Of a DNA stretch of 22,365 nucleotides, positions 8,150 through 15,098 are shown one piece after another. Below the pieces are notes generated by a model that saw only the letters and a list, made by a program, of their open reading frames with translations, did no database searches and was not told the DNA's origin. The position numbers and the translations under genes were made by a program. Where the stretch lies: NCBI RefSeq assembly GCF_000719975.1, contig NZ_JOIJ01000035.1, positions 1 through 22,365 of the forward strand. The letters are read 5' to 3'. Position 1 is the stretch's first letter, and every line of letters starts with the position of its first letter. The stretch is from Prauserella rugosa (GTDB taxonomy: Bacteria; Actinomycetota; Actinomycetes; Mycobacteriales; Pseudonocardiaceae).

Positions 8150-8701
8150 GTCCGCGCCGGGAACGGCCGACAGGGCGTTGTCGACGACACCGAGCAGCTG
8201 GTCGAGGTCCGCGCCTTCCCTCGCCTGGGCCGACAGCCCGACCAGAACGGCCAGGAGGAACCGCGAGAGCCGGTCGGGGTCGGTACTCGACGGCACGTCG
8301 CCGGACGCGACTCCCTGCGCGATGCGGGCCGCGACGCGCTGCCGCGTTCGCTCACGATGTTCGGCGAGCCGCGGCTCACTGAGCATGAAGCACCCGCGTG
8401 GCGAATCGTCGGCCACCGCGCCCTCGGCGGTGGTGCGCAGCAGTTCGTGGATCGCCTCGCGGGTGCTCGCCTTGGCCAGGGCTTGGTCGACCTGAGACAT
8501 GATCCGGTCGACGTAGCACTGCGCGGCCTTGCGGAAGAGCGTGTCCTTGTCGCCGAACGCGGCGTACAGGCTCGGTGCGGTGATGCTCATCGCCTCGGTC
8601 AAGCCGGACACGGTGGTGGCCTCGTAGCCGTGACCCCAGAACTGCTCCATCGCGAGGAGCAGCGCCTGGTCGGCATCGAAGCTACGTGGTCTGCCTGCCA
8701 T
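8135..8701 (-). CDS. TetR-family transcriptional regulator
   Basis: A 188-aa protein. The N-terminal HTH is at residues about 8-55 (RSFDADQALLLAMEQFWGHGYEATTVSGLTEAM..., then TAPSLYAAFGDKDTLF). The C-terminal half resembles the TetR_C domain of AcrR/ComR-like regulators (EGAVADDSPRGCFMLS...). MAGRPRSFD is a canonical start, so ATG 8701 was chosen over an upstream GTG at 8767 that adds 22 unlike residues. TATAAA at 8716-8711 (minus strand) lies 9 nt before the ATG and may be the -10 of a nearly leaderless message. The gene is convergent with the immunity-like gene and divergent from the YjaB-like acetyltransferase gene. The latter is a plausible target, by inference. Confidence 0.9.
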   Translation of the reverse strand: MAGRPRSFDADQALLLAMEQFWGHGYEATTVSGLTEAMSITAPSLYAAFGDKDTLFRKAAQCYVDRIMSQVDQALAKASTREAIHELLRTTAEGAVADDSPRGCFMLSEPRLAEHRERTRQRVAARIAQGVASGDVPSSTDPDRLSRFLLAVLVGLSAQAREGADLDQLLGVVDNALSAVPGADSFDV

Positions 8702-8808
8702 GCGCCCGACTTTATACCGGCCGCTGCACAACGCCGGTGGGTCGACGGCGGTGGCGTGGTCCCACAATCCCTTCGAGTCGCCGGCGGGAGCTGAGTAGGG
8801 TCGGCCGT

Positions 8809-9333
8809 ATGCCGGGCGAGGTGCAGATCAGGGACGTGCGGGGTGCGCAGGAGTATCCGGAGCTTCGCAGGGTGTGGCGCAGTGCCGTCGACGCCACCCA
8901 CGAGTTCCTGTCCGCCGAACATCGCAGCGCGATCGAGGCCCGCCTGGAACCGGACTACTTCCCCAACGTGCGGCTCATCGTCGCGGAGGTCGAGGGCGAG
9001 GTCGCCGGCTTCGCCGGGACGGCGGCGGGCAAACTCGAGATGCTGTTCGTCGACGCGTCACGTCGGGGAGTCGGCATCGGATCGACGTTGGTGCGCCACG
9101 TGATCACGTTCCACGACGTCTCGCAGGTCGACGTCAACGAGCAGAACGGGCAGGCCGTGGGCTTCTACGAGCACATGGGATTCACGATCACGGGGCGGAG
9201 CCCGGTCGACGGCGACGGGCTTCCGTACCCACTGGTGCACATGTCGACGGTGTGTTGGCCGGCAACGCACTCGGCGCAGCCGCGTGGACGGCACTGGGTT
9301 ACCGGCCGCAGGACGACTGGACCCGCTGGGTGA
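8809..9333 (+). CDS. GNAT acetyltransferase, YjaB-like, with an aberrant C-terminal tail
   Basis: A 174-aa protein. Residues 5-145 are a GNAT fold close in pattern to E. coli YjaB: WRSAVDATHEFLSAEHR early, RRGVGIGSTLVRHV as the acetyl-CoA pyrophosphate loop, VNEQNGQAVGFYEHMGFTITGRS and DGLPYPLVHM near the end. YjaB-type proteins stop within a few residues of this last motif. Here about 26 basic residues (CWPATHSAQPRGRHW...) follow. These are an out-of-frame reading of the end of another acetyltransferase (see the next feature), so the native tail was replaced. The fold is probably intact. ATG 8809 is preceded by TAGGGT ending 7 nt upstream, which suggests a leaderless message. It is divergent from the TetR gene. 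Confidence 0.85.
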   Translation: MPGEVQIRDVRGAQEYPELRRVWRSAVDATHEFLSAEHRSAIEARLEPDYFPNVRLIVAEVEGEVAGFAGTAAGKLEMLFVDASRRGVGIGSTLVRHVITFHDVSQVDVNEQNGQAVGFYEHMGFTITGRSPVDGDGLPYPLVHMSTVCWPATHSAQPRGRHWVTGRRTTGPAG

Positions 9334-9386
9334 AGCCGGCGCAGGCCGACACTCTCGCGAACCGAGGATGGCCCAACCACGTGTAA
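9246..9386 (+). pseudogene. C-terminal remnant of a second GNAT acetyltransferase
   Basis: In the +1 frame relative to the YjaB-like gene, from about 9246 to TAA 9386, the sequence reads GVLAGNALGAAAW, then TALGYRPQDDWTRWVKP and a short tail. N-A-x-A-x-x-x-Y/W-x-x-LGY-x-x-x-x-x-W-x-RWVKP is the standard ending of another GNAT subgroup. No matching N-terminus or CoA-binding loop exists upstream in this frame. A deletion has therefore joined the first acetyltransferase, minus its last few codons, to the last ~45 codons of a second. Confidence 0.65.
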
Positions 9387-9427
9387 CTGCGGGGCGCGAA
9401 CCTCGCACCGGCCTGTTCCACGGCAGT

Positions 9428-10180
9428 TCAGACGGGACGGTGCGCCTCGATCAGGTGGCGGGTCGAGTGCGCGACGAACGGGCTTCCCTCCCGCATGCGG
9501 CGATCGAGTTCGCGCAGCTCGTTCTCGTACCGGATGACCGAGAAGTCCGGCACCCACCACACGCACTTGCGCAGGATCCACACCACGGCCCCGACGTCGT
9601 GGAACTCCATGCGGCAGCGTGCGGTCCGCACGGAGTCGACGGCCAGGCCCGCGCGGCGCGCCGCTTCGGCCTCGTCCTCGGGATGACGCTTCCGCCTGGC
9701 CTCGGGCAACGGTCCCAGGAAGAACTCGATGAGTTCGAACGCCGAACCCGGGCCGACGTGCTGCGCGACGTAGCGGCCACCGGGAATCAGCACGCGATGG
9801 ATCTCGTCCCAGTCGGGCCGCACCGGGTGACGCGAGGTGACGAGTTCGAACGACCGGTCCGGCAGCGGCAACGGGCCGCCGTCGGTGTCGAACACCTCGA
9901 CCCCGCGCGGGCCGAGCAGAGCGCGGGCACGTTCGGCGTTGGCCGGCCAGCTTTCCGTCACGGCCATGCGCGGTGGAAGTCTCGGCGCCTCGGCGACGAC
10001 CTCCCCGCCACCGGTGTCGATGTCCACAGCGGACTCGACCTCGCCGAGGAGTCGGGCGAGCATGCGCGCGTATCCCCACGGAGGGCGCTCCTCCGTGGCC
10101 CGGCCGGTGAGCCAGTCGAAGCCCCAGCCCGTGACGTCGGCGTCGGTCGCCTCGGCGATCAGTTCCTCGTACGTGCGCAC
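9428..10180 (-). CDS. SAM-dependent methyltransferase (class I)
   Basis: A 250-aa protein from GTG 10180. The Rossmann motif I is AVDIDTGGGEV. A motif II-like DTDGGPLPLPDRSFELVTSRHPV carries the usual 'L-PLPD-SFDLV' post-motif, and RVLIPGGRYVAQHVG is motif III. The first 25 residues (RTYEELIAEATDADVTGWGFDWLTGR) are typical of this uncharacterised actinobacterial group, which is why I prefer GTG 10180. An ATG at 10264 would add 28 arginine- and alanine-rich residues. No ribosome-binding site is clear for either. The substrate is unknown. It is divergent from the AraC-GyrI regulator, about 150 nt apart, so shared control is possible. Confidence 0.85.
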   Translation of the reverse strand: MRTYEELIAEATDADVTGWGFDWLTGRATEERPPWGYARMLARLLGEVESAVDIDTGGGEVVAEAPRLPPRMAVTESWPANAERARALLGPRGVEVFDTDGGPLPLPDRSFELVTSRHPVRPDWDEIHRVLIPGGRYVAQHVGPGSAFELIEFFLGPLPEARRKRHPEDEAEAARRAGLAVDSVRTARCRMEFHDVGAVVWILRKCVWWVPDFSVIRYENELRELDRRMREGSPFVAHSTRHLIEAHRPV

Positions 10181-10329
10181 GCGGGCAGGGTGCACGGGCG
10201 TGGCGACGCGTCGCAACACGGTTTCCGCCCGCGCCGGATGCGCCGCGCGTGGACGCGATCGCATCGGGCAGGAAAGATCGGGCGGGCGGTGTACGTGCGT
10301 CGCAAGAATCGGTCGTGAAGGGAGCAGCC

Positions 10330-11193
10330 GTGATCGACATTCTCAACGGTCTCGTGGCCGCGGTCGAGAACCATCTCGACGAGGAACTCGACGTCGCCGC
10401 CTTCGCGGCCGGCGCGGGCACCACCGAGTACCACCTTCGCCGTATGTTCTCGTCGCTGGCGGGAATGCCGGTGTCGGACTACATCCGGCGCCGGCGGATG
10501 ACGGTCGCCGCGGCGGACGTCATCGGCGGCGAGGACCTGCTGACGATCGCGGTCCGATATGGATACGGATCGACCGAGGCGTTCGGCAGGGCGTTCCACA
10601 CGGTCCACGGCGTGCGTCCGGGAGACGTGCGCCGCGCAGGCGGCCCCCTTCGCAGCCAAGCACAGCTCAGGTTCCGCCTGACCGTCGAAGGGAGCACCAC
10701 AATGGACGCACGTATCGTCGACAAACCCGCCTTCCGCCTGGTCGGCTACGCCGCGCGCGTACCGCTCATCTACGAAGGCATCAACCCGCACATCGCCGAG
10801 CACATCCGGTCGCTGCCGGATTCGGCGTTCGTGCGACTCAAGGAACTCGGCAACATGGAGCCGAGCGGCGTGCTGCAGGTCAGCGCCGACGCCGAGGGCC
10901 ACACCGAGGGCAGCGAACTGACGCACATGCAGGGCGTTGCCGTCGGGGCCGACACCGACGTCCCGGACGACCTCGACGTGATCGAGGCCGAGGCCGGTTC
11001 GTGGGCGGTCTTCCGCACGTCGGGGGAGCACCCGAAGGTGCTGCAGGACACCTGGGCGGCGACGGCGACCGAATGGTTCCCGTCCAACCCGTGGCGCCTC
11101 CGTCCTGGGCCGTCGATCGTGGCGGTGCTCGACAGCGCCGAGGACTTCAGTACCGCCACGTGCGAGCTCTGGCTCCCCGTCGAACGTGCCTGA
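10330..11193 (+). CDS. AraC-family regulator with C-terminal GyrI-like ligand-binding domain
   Basis: A 287-aa protein. The double HTH of AraC/XylS occupies residues about 1-110. It has LDVAAFAAGAGTTEYHLRRMFSSLAGMPVSDYIRRRRM, then LLTIAVRYGYGSTEAFGRAFHTVHGVRPGDVRR, the classical second HTH. Residues about 125-287 form a GyrI-like/effector-binding domain (VDKPAFRLVGYAARVPL..., WAVFRTSGEHPKVLQDTW, and ...CELWLPV at the end), as in Rob and related multidrug-sensing activators. GTG 10330 was chosen because GAAGGGAG lies 6-8 nt upstream; the frame is open back to 10249. It probably binds a hydrophobic small molecule and may regulate the divergent methyltransferase gene. Confidence 0.92.
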   Translation: MIDILNGLVAAVENHLDEELDVAAFAAGAGTTEYHLRRMFSSLAGMPVSDYIRRRRMTVAAADVIGGEDLLTIAVRYGYGSTEAFGRAFHTVHGVRPGDVRRAGGPLRSQAQLRFRLTVEGSTTMDARIVDKPAFRLVGYAARVPLIYEGINPHIAEHIRSLPDSAFVRLKELGNMEPSGVLQVSADAEGHTEGSELTHMQGVAVGADTDVPDDLDVIEAEAGSWAVFRTSGEHPKVLQDTWAATATEWFPSNPWRLRPGPSIVAVLDSAEDFSTATCELWLPVERA

Positions 11194-11209
11194 GATCGGC
11201 GGCAGCGGC

Positions 11210-11821
11210 TCAGCCGGCGCTGGACGACACCCGTCGTGCAGCGTGCTTGCGGTAGGTTCGGACCGCCGAGCGGACGTACGGGTGCTCGTCGTCGTCGAGG
11301 GAGGCGGCGACGGCGAGCCCCCGCTCGACGTCCGCCGTCGATCCCTTTCTGACGAACCAGAGCGGTGCCGTGATGGCCGACCGCCTGCGCAGCGGATCGG
11401 TCGAGCGTGCGAGTTCGTTGAGAATCCCGACGTCGACGGCGCCGCTCAGCATCGGCATGCCCACGACGCGGGGTGCCGCTCGATCCACCATGTCCCAGGT
11501 GGTGATGGCATCGTGATGGTCCAGGTAGCTGCGGGCCAGGACGACGCGGCGGTCGTCGGAGAGTGCCCGCCTGCTTCGAAAGTCCAGAATGCAGAACGCT
11601 GCCATGCGTGGTTCGTAGGCCGCGTGCGTGACCAGCTCGTCGAACTCGGCCTCGGGTAGGTCCGTGGCTGCCTTGGCGATGTCGAAAAGGGTGCCCATCC
11701 GAACACCGATCACCGGCTCGTCGTCGGCGACCCGAACGCGGATCTTCGCCTCCTCGGCGGGATCGGCGTTGGCATGCAAGGCGGCGACCACCTCGGCGGC
11801 GGTGGCGAGTGTGGTTCCCAC
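11210..11821 (-). CDS. AlkD-like DNA alkylation repair protein (HEAT-like repeats)
   Basis: A 203-aa all-helical protein of the AlkC/AlkD DNA glycosylase superfamily. Key stretches are IGVRMGTLFDIAKA, AAYEPRMAAFCILDF (usually HExR..A), ITTWDMVDRAAPRVVG and APLWFVRKGSTADVERGLAVA. W109 and D113 in TTWDMVD fall where AlkD has its DNA-facing Trp and catalytic Asp. The C-terminal WF-RKG block also matches. The protein is a little shorter than typical AlkD (about 230 aa). Enzymes of this kind excise N3/N7-alkylated purines. The start codon lies 22 nt after the stop of the nucleotidyltransferase gene on the same strand, so the two are probably co-transcribed. Confidence 0.8.
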   Translation of the reverse strand: MGTTLATAAEVVAALHANADPAEEAKIRVRVADDEPVIGVRMGTLFDIAKAATDLPEAEFDELVTHAAYEPRMAAFCILDFRSRRALSDDRRVVLARSYLDHHDAITTWDMVDRAAPRVVGMPMLSGAVDVGILNELARSTDPLRRRSAITAPLWFVRKGSTADVERGLAVAASLDDDEHPYVRSAVRTYRKHAARRVSSSAG

Positions 11822-11843
11822 ACCGCTGATCGTAGGCCCTGGT

Positions 11844-12665
11844 TCACAGGGTGGCCGCGATGATCGCCTGCATGGCCGCGGCGGTGCGGTGTCGCCATTG
11901 GGTACGCGGCGGGTTCGGTGGCAGTGCGGTGCGCCGGAGTCGGGCGAGTGCGACGCGGAGGATCGGCGCGTGTTCGGGAAACGTCTCGAGTGCGTGCCTG
12001 CCCGCGTCGTCCTTGCTGATCACCTCGCCGGACGTGATGGTCGCGTGCATGCGGGCCGGTCCGAGCAGGCACCACTCCACACGCGACGCTGACAGCGGGC
12101 CCTTCCCCGTCGCCACGCGTGTACCGAGCGGGACCCAGTAGTCGCGCAGGTTCTGCCGGGTCCAGTCGCGGAGCGCGGACGGCTCGGGATCGAGATTCCA
12201 CGTCGCGACGTCTCCGCCACGGACCGGAATGCCGCCGCGATCGAGTTCATGCCAGGTCACCGGGTTGACGTCGAACGCTCCGCGGGCGTCGAAGAGCTCT
12301 CCGGTGTGGGAGGCCACCGGTTCGATCCGGCTCACCGGCAGGGACACATCCGATTCCCACACGAAGGCCGTGTTGCAGCACGCGGAGAATCCGTGTCCGC
12401 GCGCGGCTCGGCCGACGAGACGTGGAAGTTGCGCCACATGCAGGGCGCGTAGTCGGCGGAGAAGATCACGTCGTCCACGCAGATCGTCGTCGAGCAGGGC
12501 GACCAGGTCGACGTCGCTGGCGCCCGGCCGATGGGCGCCGAGCGCGATCGATCCGCCGACGGCTGCCGCGACGATCCCGCCCGGCAGCACACGGTCGGCT
12601 GCCCGCAGATACGTGCCGACGGCGTGGGCCACTTCGTCGGGGAGTGGTGTGTCCACGCGGGCCAC
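11844..12665 (-). CDS. Nucleotidyltransferase, aminoglycoside adenylyltransferase-like (DUF4111)
   Basis: A 273-aa protein. The pol-beta-type nucleotidyltransferase motif is GGSIALGAHRPGASDVDLVALL, with G38-S39 and the metal-binding D51 and D53. The C-terminal half has the DUF4111 blocks WTRQNLRDYWVPLG, VEWCLLGPARMHATITSGEVISKDDAGRHAL and FPEH, as in AadA/ANT(3'') proteins. It is therefore likely to transfer AMP from ATP to a small molecule. Actual aminoglycoside resistance is not shown by the sequence. The start is either GTG 12665 or GTG 12656. The latter lies 7 nt after TACCGT and would be leaderless. It is probably the first gene of a two-gene unit with the AlkD-like gene. Confidence 0.85.
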   Translation of the reverse strand: MARVDTPLPDEVAHAVGTYLRAADRVLPGGIVAAAVGGSIALGAHRPGASDVDLVALLDDDLRGRRDLLRRLRALHVAQLPRLVGRAARGHGFSACCNTAFVWESDVSLPVSRIEPVASHTGELFDARGAFDVNPVTWHELDRGGIPVRGGDVATWNLDPEPSALRDWTRQNLRDYWVPLGTRVATGKGPLSASRVEWCLLGPARMHATITSGEVISKDDAGRHALETFPEHAPILRVALARLRRTALPPNPPRTQWRHRTAAAMQAIIAATL

Positions 12666-12721
12666 GGTAGCTGTGAACCACGCCGGAACCGCGGCAGACG
12701 GTGCGCATGAACCGGCGTTGG

Positions 12722-12751
12722 TTGAGCAGGATCGCGACCGCCTGGTAAGGT
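12722..12751 (+). promoter_or_regulatory. Promoter of the toxin-antitoxin operon
   Basis: A -35 TTGAGC (12722-12727), an 18-bp spacer and a -10 TAAGGT (12746-12751). The expected transcription start at about 12758 falls inside the palindrome at 12751-12764. The antitoxin start is about 15-24 nt further on. Confidence 0.6.
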
Positions 12752-12764
12752 AGTTACGTACCTA
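12751..12764. promoter_or_regulatory. Palindromic operator, probable autoregulation site of the antitoxin
   Basis: TAGTTACGTACCTA is an imperfect inverted repeat (TAG-N-TACGTA-N-CTA) overlapping the -10 edge and the predicted transcription start. Phd/YefM antitoxins repress their own operons by binding palindromes in this position; GTAC-cored sites are common for the family. Confidence 0.55.
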
Positions 12765-12781
12765 CATCCCGGGTGGTGACG

Positions 12782-13021
12782 ATGACGACGATGAGTGCGC
12801 GCGAGTTCAACCGGGACGTCAGCGCTGCCAAGCGGGCGGCCGAAGAGGGGCCGGTGCTGATCACCGATCGCGGCGAGCCGGCGTTCGTGCTGCTGTCGAT
12901 CGACGAGTACCGGCGGCTCGGTGAAACGGGAGCGGATCTGGTCGACCGGCTGAGCATGACCGACGACATCGACGTCGACTTCGAACCCGTCCAGTTGCAG
13001 CCGAAGGTTCCCGAGTTGTGA
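12782..13021 (+). CDS. Phd/YefM-family antitoxin
   Basis: A 79-aa protein if started at ATG 12782; GTG 12773 or 12776 would add two or three residues. MTTMSAREFNRDVSAAKRAAEEGPVLITDRGEPAFVLLSIDEYRRL is the typical Phd DNA-binding and dimerisation fold. The acidic C-terminus (DLVDRLSMTDDIDVDFEPVQLQ) is the usual toxin-neutralising tail. A strong promoter and a palindromic operator lie directly upstream. The stop overlaps the start of the PIN toxin gene by 4 nt (GTGA), so the two are translationally coupled. Confidence 0.93.
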   Translation: MTTMSAREFNRDVSAAKRAAEEGPVLITDRGEPAFVLLSIDEYRRLGETGADLVDRLSMTDDIDVDFEPVQLQPKVPEL

Positions 13022-13443
13022 GCTACCTGCTCGACACGAATGTCCTGAGCGAGCTTCGTAAACCCGCCGACCGGGCCGACGGTGCGGTGCGTTCCTGGGT
13101 TGCATCGCGGACGCCGTCCGATCTCTACCTGTCCGCGGTGACGATTCTGGAGGTGGAACTGGGGATCAGTCGGGTCGAACGGCGCGACCGGGCCCAGGCC
13201 GCCAGGCTGCGAACCTGGCTCGAGGACGACGTCCTCCACGTTTTCGCGGGCCGCGTGTTGCCGGTCGACGTACCCGTCGCGCGGCACGCGGGCCGGTCGC
13301 ACGTTCCGGATCCCCGGCCGGAACGGGACGCGCTGATTGCGGCGACCGCCGTGGTCCACGACCTGACCTTGGTCACGCGCAACACGAAGGACTTCGACCG
13401 GCAGGACGTGCGCCTGATCGACCCGTGGCTCGCCGACGGGTAA
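13018..13443 (+). CDS. PIN-domain ribonuclease toxin (VapC/FitB-like)
   Basis: A 141-aa PIN-domain protein starting with GTG within the antitoxin stop. The acidic metal-binding residues are all present: D6 (LLDTNVLSEL), E45 (TILEVELGI), D104 (ERDALIAATA) and D125 (TRNTKDF). LLDTNVLSELRKP and VTRNTKDF are characteristic of the FitB/VapC subgroup. As known for the family, it should be a Mg-dependent RNase cleaving specific tRNA or rRNA sites, held inactive by the upstream antitoxin. Length is normal and no lesion is visible, so an active toxin is expected. The next gene starts only 12 nt downstream. Confidence 0.93.
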   Translation: MSYLLDTNVLSELRKPADRADGAVRSWVASRTPSDLYLSAVTILEVELGISRVERRDRAQAARLRTWLEDDVLHVFAGRVLPVDVPVARHAGRSHVPDPRPERDALIAATAVVHDLTLVTRNTKDFDRQDVRLIDPWLADG

Positions 13444-13455
13444 CCGAGGAACGGA

Positions 13456-13836
13456 GTGGCTGTGGCTGTGGAGATCACCGGCACCGACACGTGCGGCAAC
13501 TCGCCGAAGAACCTGTTCGTCGCCCGGTTCGAGGAACACCTTGCGCGTGGTGACACGGACGCACTCGCGGAGGTGCTCGCCGAGGACTGTGTCCTGGAGA
13601 TCGCGGGCGGCCCCACGGCATACGGCCGGACCGACGTCGCCGCGGCACTGCCGGGCCTGCTGCCGGAGGCGCTGGCGTCGGCACACGTCGAGGCCGCGAT
13701 CTCCCACGGCAAGGCGGCGTCGGCGTGGGGCACGTGGACCGGCTCGGACGGCGAGGTCCGGCACTGGTCGCACGTGCTGTGGTTCCGCACGCTCAAGGCC
13801 GAGCACTTCGCGCACCTTCGTGTCTTCCGGTCCTGA
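13456..13836 (+). CDS. SnoaL/NTF2-like protein
   Basis: A 126-aa protein starting with GTG 13456, with GAGGA 5 nt upstream. The fold is suggested by LFVARFEEHLARGDTDALAEVLAEDCVLEIAGG, then the YGRTDVAAALPGLL helix, and paired strands ending WSHVLWFRTLKAEHFAHLRVF. This is the alpha+beta cone of SnoaL-like proteins, a fold used for small-molecule binding, isomerases and hydrolases. The reaction cannot be inferred. It follows the PIN toxin gene by 12 nt with no terminator between them, so it is likely read through from the toxin-antitoxin promoter. The structured leader of the amidase begins 22 nt after its stop. Confidence 0.75.
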   Translation: MAVAVEITGTDTCGNSPKNLFVARFEEHLARGDTDALAEVLAEDCVLEIAGGPTAYGRTDVAAALPGLLPEALASAHVEAAISHGKAASAWGTWTGSDGEVRHWSHVLWFRTLKAEHFAHLRVFRS

Positions 13837-13858
13837 TTCCCAGGCCACACCACCGAGA

Positions 13859-14006
13859 ACGGCAGGTGGTCCAATCCGTTCGTCGGTAGGAGCAAAGTAG
13901 GTAGTTCACGGCTTTTCGGGGTTTCGCCCGGACCCACTGTCCTACGTTCGCGATCAACGCACCGCCGCCGCCCGGCGACCGGTGCGCGCGAGGATCTCCC
14001 TGCCGT
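13859..14006 (+). promoter_or_regulatory. Structured leader RNA upstream of the amidase, candidate riboswitch
   Basis: About 150 nt between the SnoaL-like gene and the amidase folds into a compact set of perfect helices. P1 is ACGGCAGG (13859-13866) with CCTGCCGT (13999-14006). P2 is GTAGGA (13886-13891) with TCCTAC (13940-13945), and inside P2 is the hairpin CGGG (13917-13920) with CCCG (13927-13930). P3 is CGCACCG (13958-13964) with CGGTGCG (13980-13986). P1 closes the whole domain 4 nt before the amidase Shine-Dalgarno GGAGG. CTCC at 13996-13999 could pair with GGAG as an alternative, giving translational control. Cell-wall hydrolase genes in actinobacteria are known c-di-AMP (ydaO-yuaA) riboswitch targets. 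AATCCG...GGTAGGAGC and the CGGGGT loop recall that motif, but its 3' consensus is not evident, so the class is open. Confidence 0.55.
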
Positions 14007-14019
14007 AACCGGAGGAACC

Positions 14020-15078
14020 ATGCCGTCCGATCAGTCCCCGCTGTCCGCCGCCGGAATGTCCCGGCGCCGCATGTTCGCCGTCACCGGAGGCATCGCGGCC
14101 GCCGTCGCGGGCCTGCCCGCACTGGCCCGCACCGCGGCCGCCCTGCCCACCGCCGCCGCGGACGTGCCCGAGTACGCCGGCGCCGACGACTGGGTCGAAG
14201 CCGGCTCCAACGCCCTCGGCGACACACGGTCGAAGGTCACCGCCGTCGTCATCCACACCACCCAGGGCGGCTACCAGGGCGCCATCAACCACATGGCGGG
14301 CGAGAACGGCGTCGCGGCGCACTACGTTGTGCGCTCGTCCGACGGCCACATCACGCAGATGGTGCGCGAGAACCGCATCTCGTGGCACGCCAACAGTGCC
14401 AACTCGTACGCGGTCGGCATCGAGCACGAGGGCTGGATCGAGGAGCCCGGCTACTACTACACGGCCGCGCTGTACCGCGAGTCGGCCAAGCTCGTGCAGC
14501 ACCTGTGCTCGACGTGGAACATCCCGGCCGACCGCGAGCACATCATCGGCCACAGCGACGTTCCCGACGCCACCCACAACGACCCCGGCGACGGCTGGGA
14601 CTGGGACTACTTCCTGGCTCTGGTCAACGGCGAATCCGTGCCCGACCAGCCGCCCGCGCCGTGGACGGCGGCCAGCTCGAGCTTCTCGACCGTCTCGCCG
14701 GAGCGCACCAACCCGCCCCAGACGTCGAAGGCGGCCCAGCACCTGCTCAACCAGCACGGCGCGGACCTCGAGGTCGACGGCGCGTTCGGTCCGGCCTCCG
14801 GAGAGGCGGCCAAGAAGTTCCAGTCCGACAACGGGCTCACCGCCGACGGGGTGCTCGGACCGCAGACGTTCGCCGCCCTCGTCGCCGGCCGCTCGTCCGG
14901 AGACAGCGACGACACCGTGAAGGCCGCGCAGACCGCGCTGAACAAGTACGGCGCCGGTCTCGAGGTCGACGGTTCGTTCGGGTCGCTGACCGACACGGCG
15001 GTCAAGGAGTTCCAGAAGGCCAACGGGCTGACCGTCGACGGCGTCGTCGGCCCGACCACGTGGGCCTGGCTCGTCTGA
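14020..15078 (+). CDS. Tat-exported N-acetylmuramoyl-L-alanine amidase with two peptidoglycan-binding repeats
   Basis: A 352-aa protein. The N-terminus carries a twin-arginine signal (SRRRMFAVTGGIAAAVAGLPAL, about residues 14-36). Residues about 52-205 are an Amidase_2/PGRP domain. The predicted zinc ligands are H79 (VVIHTTQGG), H178 (IIGHSD) and D188 (NDPGDGWDW), spaced as in AmpD-type enzymes; AAHYVV and WHA are also present. It would cleave the lactyl-Ala bond of peptidoglycan outside the membrane. Two PG_binding_1 repeats follow (about 237-290 and 300-352), each with EVDG-FG and NGL-DGV-GP-T. ATG 14020 has GGAGG 4 nt upstream; M13 is a less likely start. A structured leader precedes it and a strong hairpin follows it, so it is a single-gene unit. 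Confidence 0.95.
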   Translation: MPSDQSPLSAAGMSRRRMFAVTGGIAAAVAGLPALARTAAALPTAAADVPEYAGADDWVEAGSNALGDTRSKVTAVVIHTTQGGYQGAINHMAGENGVAAHYVVRSSDGHITQMVRENRISWHANSANSYAVGIEHEGWIEEPGYYYTAALYRESAKLVQHLCSTWNIPADREHIIGHSDVPDATHNDPGDGWDWDYFLALVNGESVPDQPPAPWTAASSSFSTVSPERTNPPQTSKAAQHLLNQHGADLEVDGAFGPASGEAAKKFQSDNGLTADGVLGPQTFAALVAGRSSGDSDDTVKAAQTALNKYGAGLEVDGSFGSLTDTAVKEFQKANGLTVDGVVGPTTWAWLV

Positions 15079-15098
15079 CCGGCCCACCACCGAGTCGC

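Noticed and set aside
9165..10424. 419-aa minus-strand open frame over the methyltransferase
   Set aside because: Arginine- and alanine-rich, without family motifs. The overlapping frame encodes a clear SAM-binding protein.
13859..14006. c-di-GMP (GEMM) riboswitch, because of GTAGGTAG
   Set aside because: The short match stands alone. The GEMM core (GGGCAAACC and GCAAAGCCTC-like parts) is missing and the helix layout differs.
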